From NCBI GenBank assembly GCA_024803745.1, contig JANJXV010000004.1, positions 58,199,858-58,263,857 of the forward strand: DNA of 64,000 bases, read 5' to 3'. The position numbers were made by a program, and so were the translations under genes. The stretch's first letter is position 1. Every line of letters begins with the position of its first letter. Below, piece after piece: positions 1 through 27,645 of the stretch. Under the pieces are notes generated by a model, which did not search any database, had not been told where the DNA came from, and saw only the letters and a list, made by a program, of their open reading frames with translations. The stretch is from Megascapheus bottae. Lineage: Eukaryota; Chordata; Mammalia; Rodentia; Geomyidae.

Positions 1-16189
<16,189 letters not shown>

Positions 16190-16704
16190 TTAAAAAAAAG
16201 CACCTTAGTTTAAAAAGCAGGAAAAATGAAAAGCACAACAAAAATGCCAACTTATCAAAATTTAATTTTTAAACATATTTTAGAATATGACATATAGGCA
16301 GGAGTAAACTAGTTCAATGTATCTCATTTAGTCTAACCTAACCATCAGGACATTGATATTTATTTACCAAATAAGCACTACTCTCTATAATGTGAATTTT
16401 TTTCCTGTTACAATGCTTCTTTAGAATTAATTTCCCTTGATGACACTTAATGTGATTCTAAGTAATACAACAAATTGCTAAAACAATCTCTTGATTTTGT
16501 CTTTTATAAATGAAATAGTATCTTAAAGAAAAACTAAAATATCAAAATTTTCTCTTCTAGTCTATATCACTAGTAGCTCTACAGTCAAAATGAAAATTTG
16601 CATTCTTTAAATTCATGAATGCTTTCTTTTCCTCTGTTAAGCAAATAAAGAATTCTTAAAAGACATGATAGGCTGCTTAATTGGAAGTAAGAATCTTAGA
16701 AATT

Positions 16705-16918
16705 GGTTGCTGGTGGCTCACGCCTATAAGCCAAGTTATACAGGAGGCTGAGATAAGGATAGCAGTTTGAAGTAGCTTGAGCAGGGAAGTCTAATCAACC
16801 ACCAGAAAACTGGAAATGGTGCTGTGGCTCAGAGTGGTGGTGAACTAGCCTTGTGTGAAAAAGCTCAAGGACAGTGCCTAGGCTCTGAATTCAAGCCCCA
16901 TGACTGAATGAAAAAAAG
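16705..16918 (+). mobile_element. B1-like/Geo SINE
   Basis: GGTGGCTCACGCCTATAAGC, CCACCAGAAAACTGGAAATG, Geo ending ATTCAAGCCCCATGAC. Confidence 0.85.
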
Positions 16919-16921
16919 ACA

Positions 16922-17030
16922 ATTTCAGGACTTTCATGTCCAGGCTAGCTTCAAGCAAACCATGATCCTCGGATCACAGCCTCATGAGTAGCTACAATTA
17001 TAGATGTGAGCCACTGGCATCTGACACATG
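16922..17030 (-). mobile_element. B1-like half, antisense
   Basis: CAGGCTAGCTTCAAGC ... GAGTAGCTACAATTATAGAT lies tail to tail with the preceding SINE and makes a short inverted pair. Confidence 0.78.
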
Positions 17031-17875
17031 ACTAGTCACTTCTAATTTTTTAGAAAAGCTTAAAGTATTCATTTTCAAGGAGATTAACAAAAAAAAAGTA
17101 AAACAGTTACAATTCTACCTGCTGAAATATACATTCACATGTACAATAGAATAGTTTTTATAAAGGTAAGATTGATCACATGTACATTTCATAGCCTAGC
17201 TTACTTCACTTAATTTTCTGATGAGTATTTAGATCAATAAATGTAATTTTGTGATATTATTTTTAATTATGACTATTACATTGTGAGCATGTTATAGTTT
17301 AAATAATATCTGTTGTTAGGTATTTCTGTGGTATCATCTTTTGATTATTCCAGAAAATAATATAACCATTACCTTATCAATAGCATATATTTAGAAAAAT
17401 AATTTAGAGTAAAAGAAATTGGCAGACAATTCTCCACTACTCTCTGGCATTTCTGAAGGTCTTACAAGCAGTGACACTTTGTTCCAGATATGTTTACAAG
17501 GACATTTTTTTAACCCATTTGTCTCATTTTAGAACAAAGGGCAGACTGTGTTCTGTTCTATACAATAAAGTGTCCCTCCAACTGAAAAGCCACGTAGGCT
17601 TACTATCGACTATAAAGGTTCAGATTCCCTTAGTTCGGGTATTTTGTAATATAGCCTACTCATATGTGGAAATAATCTGATCCTCTAGCTCCTGTTGTGA
17701 CTAAACCATTTCTGTCTTTATTCATGAGTCATGACACTGTAAGAGACTAACTTGTTAACTTGCAAGTAGGGTAAAATTTATACCCCTCATGGTTTTTAAA
17801 ATAATTCTGCCCTAAAATTTAGCAAATATTCCAATCTATGATAAACTAAGTACAAAAGAAATGTCATATCCTTAC
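17031..17875. other. Unique intronic block
   Basis: AT-rich; no repeat recognised. The 69-codon ORF at 17471 has no coding support. Confidence 0.5.
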
Positions 17876-17965
17876 CTCTGCTGATCGAAACTTCATTGAA
17901 ACATAATTGTATACCAAATCTTGTTCTTCCAATTACTAATTCTTGTTAGAAATATATTGTTCCCC
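17876..17965 (-). other. FAM135A: FAM135A 5' UTR exon with upstream ATGs
   Basis: Ninety bases bounded by acceptor TTTCTTATAG and donor GTAAG (CAGAG before it). No coding match, so this is read as leader. It holds the three-codon uORF ATG-TTT-CAA-TGA (17904-17893), whose stop overlaps a second ATG at 17896-17894. From that second ATG the frame stays open through the splice into the first coding exon and reaches the main ATG in frame, adding MKFRSAEYKLK. Its context is weak (T at -3), so the annotated start remains the better choice. The exon is inferred from splice sites only. Confidence 0.7.
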
Positions 17966-18484
17966 CTATAAGAAAGAAATACCAATATCTCAAAACAGTA
18001 GGTACTTTTGTTTTAAAGCTACTTTAGGTAATCTTATGTTCAATTATTCACTGTTCTCAATTTAAACAAAAGATGTATGTTATCCACAAAGCTTAGAAAT
18101 TACAATTTCATTAGTAGTAATATTAACTATTGTATATTTTATTAAAGATACACTAAATATAATTTAAAATACAACAGTAGGCATTACTTTCTTAATTCAT
18201 TGGTTCGAAACAATCTTAATGAATACTTCTAACAATGTAAGTTTTAAATATTTTAAGAATAAAGTTTCCCTAACTATGCTATAGTTTTGTCACATTTAAA
18301 AATACTTCTCAAGTAAAATTGTTTGTCTTTGGTGTAATTATGTTAGGTAAATGTTCAAATTGAAAACCACATTCACGCATTACAGTTTTATTTCCCCCCA
18401 AAAGTGATTTTACCAACTTCTAAAGTTATTTCACATTAAATAATCACATCAATAATACAACATTCAATGCAGATCCAAAGAATA

Positions 18485-18531
18485 CTATCTATCTATCTAT
18501 CTATCCATCTATTTATCTAATTATCTATCTA
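18485..18531. repeat. (ATCT)n microsatellite
   Basis: Imperfect ATCT tetranucleotide tract. Confidence 0.93.
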
Positions 18532-18714
18532 ATGATATTCCCCATTTCATAGAAGTTAACGTTTAATCTCTGACAGTTCATATATATTTTCTTAGATGAT
18601 AGCTTTATATCTATTATGCTGACTCTCATCTTAAGTCGACATCACAGCTGATCATAGCTCCATACCCTACCTTACTCAGACATAAAGTATTTATTTTAAA
18701 ATTTTTATTCAAGA

Positions 18715-19574
18715 GTGTTCGCAGCAGCCGCCACGCCACCGCTGCTCTCCAACGCCGAGCTCCAGCCAAAGGAGAAGGGTGGTGAGGAAGGCCCCTCTAT
18801 GCCATGGCTCGTACCAAGCAGACCGCTCGCAAGTCCACCGGAGGGAAAGAGCCCAGGACATAGCTGGCTACGAAGGCCGCTGGCAAGAGCACGCCCTCCA
18901 CCTTAGGGGTGAAGAAGCCGCATCATTACAGGCCTGGTACTGTGGCGCTTCGTGAAATTAGTCGCTATGAGAAGTCCACGGAGCTTCTAATCCGCAAGCT
19001 CCCTTTCCAGAGTCTTGTGCGAGAAACTTCAAAACAGACCTGCACTTCCAGCTACTGGTGTAGGAGGCGAGTGAGGCCTATCTTGTTGGCTTTTTTGAAG
19101 ATACCAACCTGTGCACTATCCATGCCAAACGTGTAACAATTATGCCAAAAGATATCCATCTAGCATGCCGCATTTGTGGGGAACGCGCTTAGGACCCACT
19201 AAGATGGGAAGCACTTCATTCTCAAAGTCCCCCCCCCTTTTCTTGTTATCAGTAGTTCTGAATGTTAGGGTTTTTTGTTTTTTGTTTTTTTCTTTCCTCC
19301 CATGGGGTCAAGAGGTACCTAAGTATATGATTGCCAGTGGTAAAATAGGGGACAGAAATCAGGTATTGGCAGTTTTTCCATTTTCATTTGTGTGTGAAAT
19401 TTTAATATAACCGTGGGGATACAAAGCATTAATGAAAGTTAACATGTTTCAATGAACAAGTTTCAGCAGTTCAACTTTATAACAATTATAAATAAACCTG
19501 TTAAATTTTTCTGGACAATGCCAGCATTTGGATTTTTTTAAATAAGTAATTTCTTATTGATGACAAAAAAAAAA
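18715..19574 (+). pseudogene. Processed pseudogene of histone H3.3 (H3-3A type)
   Basis: Intronless copy of an H3.3 mRNA. The ATG at 18804 is followed by MARTKQTARKSTGGK with E in place of A15. A TAG at 18861 replaces Gln19, and [17 protein letters not shown] then continues. Two deletions after LVRE shift the frame, and the equivalent of the terminal GERA stop is TAG at 19190. Further changes (A24G-like, R40H-like) show long neutral decay. The 3' UTR with AATAAACCTGTTAAATTTTT (19491) resembles H3-3A more than H3-3B. An A-run ends at 19574. TTATTCAAGA flanks both ends (18705 and 19575). No functional histone can be made. Confidence 0.93.
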
Positions 19575-19585
19575 TTATTCAAGAA

Positions 19586-19692
19586 AGTGGTGCTGTGGAT
19601 GAAGGGGGTAGGGCCACAGCATTGAGCTGAAGAGCTCAGGGACAGTGCCCAGGACCAGAGTTAAAGCCCCACCACCAAACAAACAAAAAAAA
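19586..19692 (+). mobile_element. Solitary Geo half directly behind the H3.3 pseudogene
   Basis: AAGTGGTGCTGTGGATGAAG ... GCTCAGGGACAGTGCCCAGG ... AAAGCCCCACCACC plus an A-rich tail, without an ID or B1 head. TTATTCAA stands on both sides (19575 and 19693) and also before the pseudogene. Confidence 0.85.
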
Positions 19693-19769
19693 TTATTCAA
19701 AAACTGACTGAACACCTACTATATGATAGGAATTGTAACAGTTTCTAGTTACAGATCAGTTCAATTCCT

Positions 19770-19905
19770 GCCAAACCCCTGGTGACCCATACCTGTAAAT
19801 CCCAGTTACTTAGGAGGCTAAGATCTGAGAACTTCAATTAAAAATCATCCTAAATAAGAAAATCCATGAGATGCTTATCTTCAATTAACCACAATCCTAA
19901 AATAG
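19770..19905 (+). mobile_element. B1-like half, diverged
   Basis: ACCTGTAAATCCCAGTTACT, GAGATGCTTATCTTCAATTA; no Geo half follows. Confidence 0.7.
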
Positions 19906-20744
19906 AGGCCAGCAGCTTGGTAATCATGTATTAGCAAGAGGAGAATGTACCAATGGAAGACCATGACAATTTCCACAGTTGTGTTGGTAGTTCTTCATTG
20001 TGTTTATTTTGGCAAGAACTGGCTAGTTTGTAAGAAAAGATGATAGGAAACAAGCAGAAATGTAAGGTCTTGTAGTCAACTATTCCAATTCCCAACACCA
20101 GGATTTGTATCTTTATCAAAGACTAGTCATGTGGTCAAGGAAGGGTAAGGATACTGCCATCCTGATTAGGTACCTGCAGTTTCACACAAATTCAAGATAG
20201 TGGCTACTTAAAGGATTATTGAAATTAATTAAATTTAAATATAAGGCTATTAAAATGTGTTGGATTCAGAGAGAAATAAAGCAGGTATATTAACTACATG
20301 CAGAGAACTTAGTAAAGTCTCTGGCACATATAGCTGAATGGAGACAAACATATAAAACCCCTATTACATTTCTGACAGATTTTTACTTGGGAAATGTGGC
20401 CATAGAGGTGAATCTAATATAAGGAAGACACAGAGACAGCAAAGACAAAGATCATTTACGGCATTCTTACCAGAGAGCAGAACTAAGGACATTCTTCATT
20501 GCAGGGCCTGGAATTCTCCCTACTCCTGTCCTGTACTACAAACCACAAATTACTTATTCTTCATTTTTGATTCATTACAAAATGCTGAATATATGTACAA
20601 GGGATGGAGATGGCACACATAACTGGGTTTTGTTCACAGGCCACTGTACTTGCAGAGTTGACAAAAAGTAATGTATCTCTCTCTCAGTGAACTTGGTTTA
20701 GTGTGTAACAGGTAGATAACACCTTGGCTATGCTTCTTTTTGTT
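19906..20744. other. Mostly unique intronic block
   Basis: A possible MIR 3' end lies at 20265-20345 (AGTAAAGTCTCTGGCACATA). Otherwise nothing recognised. Confidence 0.4.
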
Positions 20745-20966
20745 GTTCTTGGGCTAGTCCTGGGGCTTGAACTTAGGGCCTGAGCACTGTTCCTTAGTTT
20801 CTGTGTTTAAGATCACTTGAGCCACAACTTCACTTCACTTCTGTCCTTTTGTGTTTAATTGGAGGTAAGACTCTTTTCTGCCCAGGGGCTTCAAATGGTG
20901 ATCCTCAGATCTCAGCCTCCAGAATAGCTAAGATTACAGGCATGAGCCACTGCACTGGTGCATGGC
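20745..20966 (-). mobile_element. B1-like/Geo SINE, antisense
   Basis: TAGTCCTGGGGCTTGAACTT, GTGTTTAATTGGAGGTAAG, AAGATTACAGGCATGAGCC. Confidence 0.85.
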
Positions 20967-21474
20967 ACCTTAGTTGTTTCTTTGGGGAAGGAAAATAGGA
21001 ATATTTACCACAGTATACACATGGATATTTAGATGCTTGAAATGGCAGGTATGGTTCCTTATATTTCCATCGTCCTCCTCTCCAGCAAAACTGCCATACA
21101 TCCTGAGAATACATTTCTCAAAGCTAAGTGAGATAACCCACAGAATGGGGCCAGGTGATTCTACATACAGACTATAAACAGACATAAATAATACCTGCAA
21201 TATCTGACATATTCATTTTAAAGAAAAGTCTGCCTCTTCATTCTACTTTTGTTTTTTATGGGTTAGAATATCTTTGAGACAGTGACTTAAATTTGATCAC
21301 AGAATTGGACAAAGCCCTGAAGAATGGTAAAAGGAAGGAAAGACACTAGGTTTCTAAAATGTCCTATGCAATTAAGACTGCTCAGATTTTCATGTTACTT
21401 ACCTCTCTGATGATACAATAAATACAGCTAAGCTCCACTGTAATTTTTAGATCTTTTGTAACTTTTCTGACCTC

Positions 21475-21905
21475 ATCTCCCACCATTCTCAACATTCCAA
21501 ACATACTTGCTAAAACTTTCTTGCTGAACTTTCAGATATATTCTTGCCTCAGGCTCTTTGTCCTGAATATTCTCTCCAGATATTCACATGATTCACTCTT
21601 TTGCTTCATGTTAAAGATGTCCTTCCCTCCTTCCTTGCTTCCTTCCTTGCTTCCTTCCTTCCTGCCTTCCTTCCTTTCTTCCTGGCTATCTGGGATAGTC
21701 TCATTATGTAGTACAGTCCTTCTGCCTTATCCTCCGGTGTGTTTGGATTACAACTGGGCTCCACCAAGATTGGACTTATTATCTCTTTGCTGTACCTCTT
21801 TTGCTAAAATGTAACTTCTGAAGGCAGGGAATTCTAGCCATTCTTTTCACTAAAAAATCCCTACTGTCAGAAAGATGGCAGGGACTTGACATTTAATACA
21901 CTAAC
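21475..21905 (+). mobile_element. L2 LINE 3' end, interrupted
   Basis: CTTGCCTCAGGCTCTTTGTC, TTCTCTCCAGATATTCACAT, then after an interruption GAAGGCAGGGAATTCTAGCC: the typical order at the L2 3' end. A (CCTT)n tract (about 21621-21680) and a B1-like complement (about 21690-21765) split it. Confidence 0.65.
21621..21682. repeat. (CCTT)n tract
   Basis: Imperfect CCTT/CTTC repeats. Confidence 0.9.
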
Positions 21906-22740
21906 ATTAAGAATTCCATAAACTATTAGAATTTTTCTAAGATACCACTTATGAGAAAAGTATCTCCTATGGGCCAATTTACCTTTAAACTTCTTTTGAA
22001 ATGTCCCTTATTGGCAACAGGCAAATCATTTCTTGTTAAAGATAACATATTCCTTTTGTCCTTCAGCATTAGGTAAAAAATCCTTTTTTTCCAGCTGAAG
22101 ACTAGCTAATGTAGTAAGCTTGCATTTAGAAGCCATATTATATAAAAATATACACACTTTAAAATGCTGACATTCAAACAGTAATAAGCTCAATTTATGG
22201 CAAACATATGAGCACTGATACCAAATGAAAGAACAGATTCAACCACATGAAGGTCTCACACTATACCTGAACATAGCTTGAATATGCTAGTTGGTGGAAA
22301 CTGAGAACGACATCTGGGAACTGGAAACAAAAGAGGGAAGAATATCTAACACATATGTACTCAACTACATTAAATAGGAATAAGATGGGAACAGAGGTTA
22401 GCTCTGTTTAGGAGGTTAACTCAGTGAAACTAATCTAAGTTTTGGGTCAGTTTTCTTTTGCTGCTCTAAAGTAATAAGCAGAAAGTCTCAAACAGAAGCT
22501 ACTCTCAAAATCTTCAAAATCCTATTCTCTAATACATAACAAGATTCTTACAAAACGCATGGCCAAGGAGAGTAAGAAGACTCTTGGTGGTAGACACTTA
22601 GTTTCTACCTTTCCTAAATCTTGATGAGGTTCAGCCAAAGAACAATAAACCTAAGACACAAGTTAGTGATACTGGAATTTGCTTTTCATTACCTCAGCTT
22701 GATATTAGACATGAATTCTGATCATCTAAATTGGGAAGTC
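21906..22740. other. Unique intronic block
   Basis: No repeat, exon or RNA gene recognised. Confidence 0.5.
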
Positions 22741-22960
22741 TGATTGTCGGAGCCATAGTCTTGTTTCTTCATTTGCATTCAATTCCTGTTTTAGCTGTTT
22801 AAATCCAAGACACTCTACCCATATTTGTAAGTTCTCTCCTACAAGGCCTAAACATACCCAGTCACTAGATTACATCTTGCTCCAAGCCACCTGCCATTTA
22901 CCTTAGGAGATCATCACCATTCAGTTGGCTTTTAACTCACACCACCCTTGTAATAACATA
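22741..22960 (+). mobile_element. Possible L2 fragment
   Basis: CTCCTACAAGGCCTAAACAT and nearby sequence resemble L2. Low identity. Confidence 0.35.
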
Positions 22961-23019
22961 ATTTCATCAGCAATATTTGTCACACAAAGTGATGCATGAA
23001 AAAGCTGGGCTTATTATAA

Positions 23020-23236
23020 TCATATGGTAAAGAGAAATGGTGGGACAAAGGGTGAACTAATTGAGCAGTAATACTCCCTAGACACTATATTGGAAATGAG
23101 GAATCAGGAGGGAAAATACTGGAAGAAAATGAGGGAGGGGGTTCACACTGTTCAAAAAGAAATTTATTCAATACTTGACATATAACTAATATCTCTATAT
23201 ATCATCTTTATAATAAAGATGAAAATAAAAAAGAGC
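23020..23236 (+). mobile_element. Older L1 3' end
   Basis: Purine-rich GGGAGGGGGTTCACACTG, then AAATTTATTCAATACTTGAC and ATAATAAAGATGAAAATAAA resemble a rodent L1 3' UTR of a different subfamily from the 12380 copy. Confidence 0.5.
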
Positions 23237-23261
23237 AAACATAAAGAAAAAATCACTTGTC

Positions 23262-23524
23262 ATGGCTCATGCCTGTAATACTAGCTACCCAGGATGCTGT
23301 GATGTGAGGATCATGGCTCAAAGCCAACCCAGGCACGAAATTCTGTGAAAGGCTCAAAGCCAACCCAGGCAGGAAAGTCTGCGAGACTCTTACCTCCAAT
23401 AAACTACTCAGAAAAAGCTAAAAGTGGCACTGTGACTCAAGTGGTAAAGCACTAACCTTGAGCAAAAGGAGCTCAGAGACAGTGCCCAGGACCAGAGTTC
23501 AAGCATTAGAACCAACAAAAAAAG
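23262..23524 (+). mobile_element. B1-like/Geo SINE with 37-bp internal duplication
   Basis: GGCTCAAAGCCAACCCAGGC occurs twice (about 23314 and 23351). Geo half and tail are complete, and AAAAATCACTT flanks both ends. Confidence 0.9.
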
Positions 23525-23859
23525 AAAAATCACTTATCTACAAGCTTTGATCATCACTCCTCACCCACCAAAATGAACTCCAGATATGTCATTTCACCAG
23601 CCACATGCTACATTGCAGAACTTACAGAAATTTTAAAAGCAGAGTACTAAATTCTTCTTCTTTGGAGAGAAAACACTGCCATTTTCCAAACTTAAGATAA
23701 TGAACATGTCTTCATAGACAAATACATTTTATAAAGCTATGTGTCTATTGGTGATATTAAATGTAGTTCATGTAGTAAATAAAATAAAAACCAAATAAAG
23801 GTTCATAAAGCTCATCAGTGTATCAGCTTTTAAAGAAACAGATTTATATTACTGTGTTT

Positions 23860-23990
23860 AATTCTCCTAAAAATCTGAAAAGCTCCTTATTACTCTAAAC
23901 AGCAGAAATTTTATATAACTTATTTAAGATCGGATAGTAAGGAAATAATGAAAACGAACAAAGTTTAAATGCATCAAATTCCGTAGCCTA
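23860..23990 (-). mobile_element. MIR-like fragment
   Basis: CAGCAGAAATTTTATATAAC ... TTTAAGATCGGATAGTAAGG fits the complement of the MIR core. Confidence 0.4.
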
Positions 23991-24786
23991 GACTTCTACC
24001 TGCAAAATTCTAAAAAACACAACTGAATTGCTGTATGAAACAGACTTAATGATCACCAAAACATGAAATAAATGTAGCCACCAAAAGAAAAACTGAAATC
24101 ATAATGCAACACATGAAAGAAATTATACTTAACTATATTTAACTTCTCAAACAATTAAAATTACTTCCTAATCATGGAATCCTCAAAATTCTCACACCTT
24201 AGAGCCACACAAACAAAAGCATTTTTAAAGGCTGCTTGTATTCCAATATCTTTACAATTTGTATAGAAAGATGTTTACTAAAAGAGAAATTAATTAATAC
24301 TGATTTTAGAACTGACTTTCACATTAAAAAAGCATTCTCAAGAGAATGTTTTTAAATATAAAAAATCATAAACATAGCATTAAAGCAACTTGTGGAAAAG
24401 CAAGGTTTAAATATAATTTAGAAGGGACCATAATTTCTGAGAATATTTCTATGGTTCACTTTCTACCTGAGAACAAAGTAAGGAAACAGAATTTTAATTG
24501 CTCATTATGATACACTTGAAAGCTGCTTCTGGAATGATTTAGATAAAGGAAAATAGGACTGTATTTATTGAAGGCTTTTGGGGGGGTACTGAGAATTCAA
24601 TTAAATATAATCCCATTCAAGAAACTATTTACTGGAAATTACTGCATGGCTTGCAAATATTCTCATTTATATAGGTCAGAAGACCTTGGGAGGAATTAAA
24701 ACTAAAATCAAATAAAATTCAATTAACATCTGTTTAGATGCAGGAGAAAATAAAGGAAAAGACAGACTGAATACTGCAATTATCTA
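23991..24786. other. Unique AT-rich intronic block
   Basis: Nothing recognised. Confidence 0.5.
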
Positions 24787-24799
24787 CTGAAATAGTATT

Positions 24800-24987
24800 T
24801 TTTTTTTGCCAGTTCTGAAGTTTGAACTCAGGGCCTGAGCACTGTCCTTGGGCTTCTTTCTCAAGGCTAGCACTCTGCCACTTGAGCCACAGCACCATTT
24901 CTGGCTTTTTCTATGTATGTGGTACCGAGGAATCGAACCCGGGCCTTCATGTATGCTAGGCAAGCCCACTAGGCCAACTCCCAGCCC
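24800..24987 (-). mobile_element. IDL-Geo SINE, antisense, 16-bp perfect target-site duplication
   Basis: Full dimer with GGAATCGAACCC. CTGAAATAGTATTTTT at 24787 and 24988 is identical, marking a young insertion. Confidence 0.95.
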
Positions 24988-25003
24988 CTGAAATAGTATT
25001 TTT

Positions 25004-25112
25004 ATAATTTTTTTTTCCAGTTGTGGGGCTTGAACTCTGGCCTGGGTGCTGTCTGTGAGCTCTTCAGCTCAAGGCTAGCACTCTACCACTTGAGCCATAG
25101 TGCTATTTGAAA
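25004..25112 (-). mobile_element. Solitary Geo half, antisense
   Basis: CCAGTTGTGGGGCTTGAACT ... CACTTGAGCCATAGTGC with no left half; AATAATTTTTTT-like flanks. Confidence 0.82.
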
Positions 25113-25712
25113 TAATTTTTTTTAATAATTTTACTCATGACTAAAATCGACTTGAAGGTTCTTTTGAACTCTCCTCCTTACAAAAAGGAGACATTTTACA
25201 AGCATTTAATTTTATATCATGCACTGACAAAATGACTATTAAAGGGGCTAAAAATAGTCTCCATTTTAACCTTATCCTCACTGGATGAAAGATTAAAAAT
25301 GCTAATTTATGGCTTAAATCAGAGTAAGGATTAGTATTAACTTAAAAATCAAGGGTTCTGAATCCCCAAATTAAAGTGACGGTAAACAGTATATTGGTTT
25401 TCATGGTTTAAAGCTGTGATTTATGTGTCAGTATGCCCTGACTCTGTTGCTTAAACATTTATAAACAGCACTATTTTCAAAATGAGCCTATAGACTGACA
25501 TTTGAAGACATCAAACAATGGGTGTCACAGTTAATACTGCTCAAATAACATGAAGAATGCACTTGGATCCTAGAAGGTATCTTCAAGTTGACTAAAAGGA
25601 ATGTTCTTGCATTAAATTAACAACTACAGCAAGCACACATTTCATAAAACTTAGAAGTGTTTGAGCCTACTATTATCAGACTTCTATACTGACAACTTTT
25701 TTAGGAATACTA
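25113..25712. other. Unique intronic block
   Basis: Nothing recognised. Confidence 0.5.
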
Positions 25713-25719
25713 TTTTGTG

Positions 25720-25930
25720 AGTTGGCATCAGTGGCTTACACATGTAATTCCAGCTACGCAAAAGACTGAGATCTGAAGACTGTGGTCCAAAGCCACACAG
25801 AGCAGGAAAGTCTGTCAGATTCTTATCTCCAATTAACTACCAATGGTTCAAGGGATCAAGCATTAGCCCTGAGCAAAACAGTTCAGGGAAAGTGACCAGG
25901 CCCGCAGTAGGACCAACATAAAACAAACAA
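25720..25930 (+). mobile_element. B1-like/Geo SINE
   Basis: CATGTAATTCCAGCTACGC, CTTATCTCCAATTAACTACC, decayed Geo half. Confidence 0.8.
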
Positions 25931-25944
25931 AAAATAACTATTGA

Positions 25945-26009
25945 GGGCTGGGAGTTTGGCCTAGTGGTAGAATGCTTGCCTAGCATGCTTGAGGACCCTG
26001 GTTTGATTC
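25945..26009 (+). mobile_element. ID-like left half only
   Basis: GGCTGGGAGTTTGGCCTAGT ... CTGGTTTGATTCA, then an abrupt join to an antisense Geo. Confidence 0.85.
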
Positions 26010-26196
26010 AGAGCCTGGGGGCTGTCCCAAGCTCTTTTGCTCACAGCTAATGCTCTATTACTTTAAGCCATAGTGGCACTTCAGGTTTTCTTGTGGTTAA
26101 CTAGAGATGAGACTCTCATGGACTTTCCTGCCTGGGATGGCTTCATACCTCAATACTCAGATCTCAGCCTCCTGAGGCTAGAGCCACCAGAGCCCA
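26010..26196 (-). mobile_element. B1-like/Geo SINE, antisense, fused to an ID half
   Basis: Starts inside Geo (GAGCCTGGGGGCTGTCCC), then TTGTGGTTAACTAGAGATGA and a B1-like complement. Confidence 0.82.
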
Positions 26197-26210
26197 GACA
26201 TTTAAGTACC

Positions 26211-26412
26211 CTTTTTTTTTGGAGGGGGGACAGTCCTGGGGCTTGAACTCAGGGCCTGAGCACTGTCCTTGGGCTTTCTCAAAGCCAGAGCTCTACTACT
26301 TGAGCCACAACACCACTTCATCTTTTTCTATGTATGTGGTACTGAGGAAGTGAACCCAGGTCTTCGTAGATGCTAGGCAAGCACTCTATCACTAAGCCAA
26401 ACTCCTGGCCCC
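26211..26412 (-). mobile_element. IDL-Geo SINE, antisense
   Basis: Full dimer; GGAAGTGAACCC at the B-box position shows some decay. Confidence 0.9.
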
Positions 26413-26532
26413 TTTTTAAGTTCTTATTCAGTAAAGTTACTCAAGGAAGAAGTATATTTTAATGGTATAATACCTGACATTTTTATAGTTCTGTCAGAAG
26501 AGGTTAATTTTTTCTCTTAAATGCAACATATT

Positions 26533-26775
26533 GCTGGGTGCTGGTGGCTCATGCATGTAATCCTAACTACTTAGGAGGCTGAGATCTGAGGATTGCAGTT
26601 CAAAGCCAGCCTGGACACAAAAGTCTGTGAAACTTTTATCTCCAATTAGTGCCAGAAAACCAGAAGTGGCGCTGTGGCTAAAGAGGTAGAGTGATAGATA
26701 GTCTTGGGTTGAACAGCTCAGAGACAATGCCCAGGCTGAGTTCAAGTCCCACAACCAAAAAGAAAAGAAAAAATC
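26533..26775 (+). mobile_element. B1-like/Geo SINE
   Basis: GCTGGGTGCTGGTGGCTCAT, GATCTGAGGATTGCAGTTCA, Geo and A-rich tail. Confidence 0.9.
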
Positions 26776-27534
26776 ATCATAGCTAAGTATGTACATATTA
26801 AAAACTGCCATTCTTTTCAAATGTTTAAGCCCACTATGGAGTTGCTTTACTATATTCCTTATTAAAAACCCGTAACGAAAAACTGCTTTTGTAACCTCTC
26901 TGAAAAACTACTGGTTCCCCTGAAAATATTTTCTACGCCACTACTTTTGCTTTTCAGTCCTACTCATTTTTAAATATTCTTCCTGGAAAAAATGAAATAC
27001 AAACAAGATAAAACAAATCTACTAAACAAAAACTCATACTCACTTCAAATCTGTATGCCCACATCTCCATTTATTTAAACATACACACACATCACAATTC
27101 ATTTTTAAGTAGCTTCCTTCATATCTAGAATCAGAACAAAGGAAATGCTTGCCCCATCTGATCTCTAAATAATCTCTCTGGTCTAACTCTCTAATACAGT
27201 GAATAAAGACGGCAACCAAAGACATAAGTCTATAAGCAAGTCTCAGTACCAACTCTTTGGCAAACACACTGAATGTTCCAGTGTCTGTTTCATTGCCTGT
27301 GAACTTTCACTACTCCATTCACTTGCATTCTACTAGATTTTTCACAGTAATTAGAGATTGACAAAAAATCAAAAGTTTCAGTGTGATTTTAAAGAACTTA
27401 AGCAATTATGTAGTCTTATAGTCTAAAATTAAAGAGACAAAATTAAGTATTTACATAGTAATTTCTGTGGTGACTCTATGTTTTAATGAGTAGGACCTAC
27501 TTTTGAGAGATTACTGGGTGGCAACCTTTATTAC
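26776..27534. other. Unique intronic block with a possible cryptic exon
   Basis: A minus-strand donor GTGAGTATG at about 27042 follows a 75-codon frame. Too little to call an exon. Confidence 0.3.
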
Positions 27535-27645
27535 TACATTGTCTCAGGTAAAGATAGTGAGATAACAGAGGTTAAGTGACTTATACAAACTCATGTCATG
27601 AGTTATAGAGCTTAACATTGAATCCTGTGTCTGCTGTATACCATA
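27535..27645 (-). mobile_element. MIR SINE
   Basis: AGAGGTTAAGTGACTTATAC ... TTGAATCCTGTGTCTGCTG is a recognisable MIR core complement. Confidence 0.65.

Noticed and set aside
18715..18906. ORF over the start of the histone-like sequence
   Set aside because: Wrong frame over the H3.3 pseudogene; the true frame has a stop at codon 20 and later frameshifts.
27040..27267. Possible extra FAM135A leader exon with donor GTGAGTATG
   Set aside because: The acceptor is only fair, no homology is visible, and the frame stops inside the donor.
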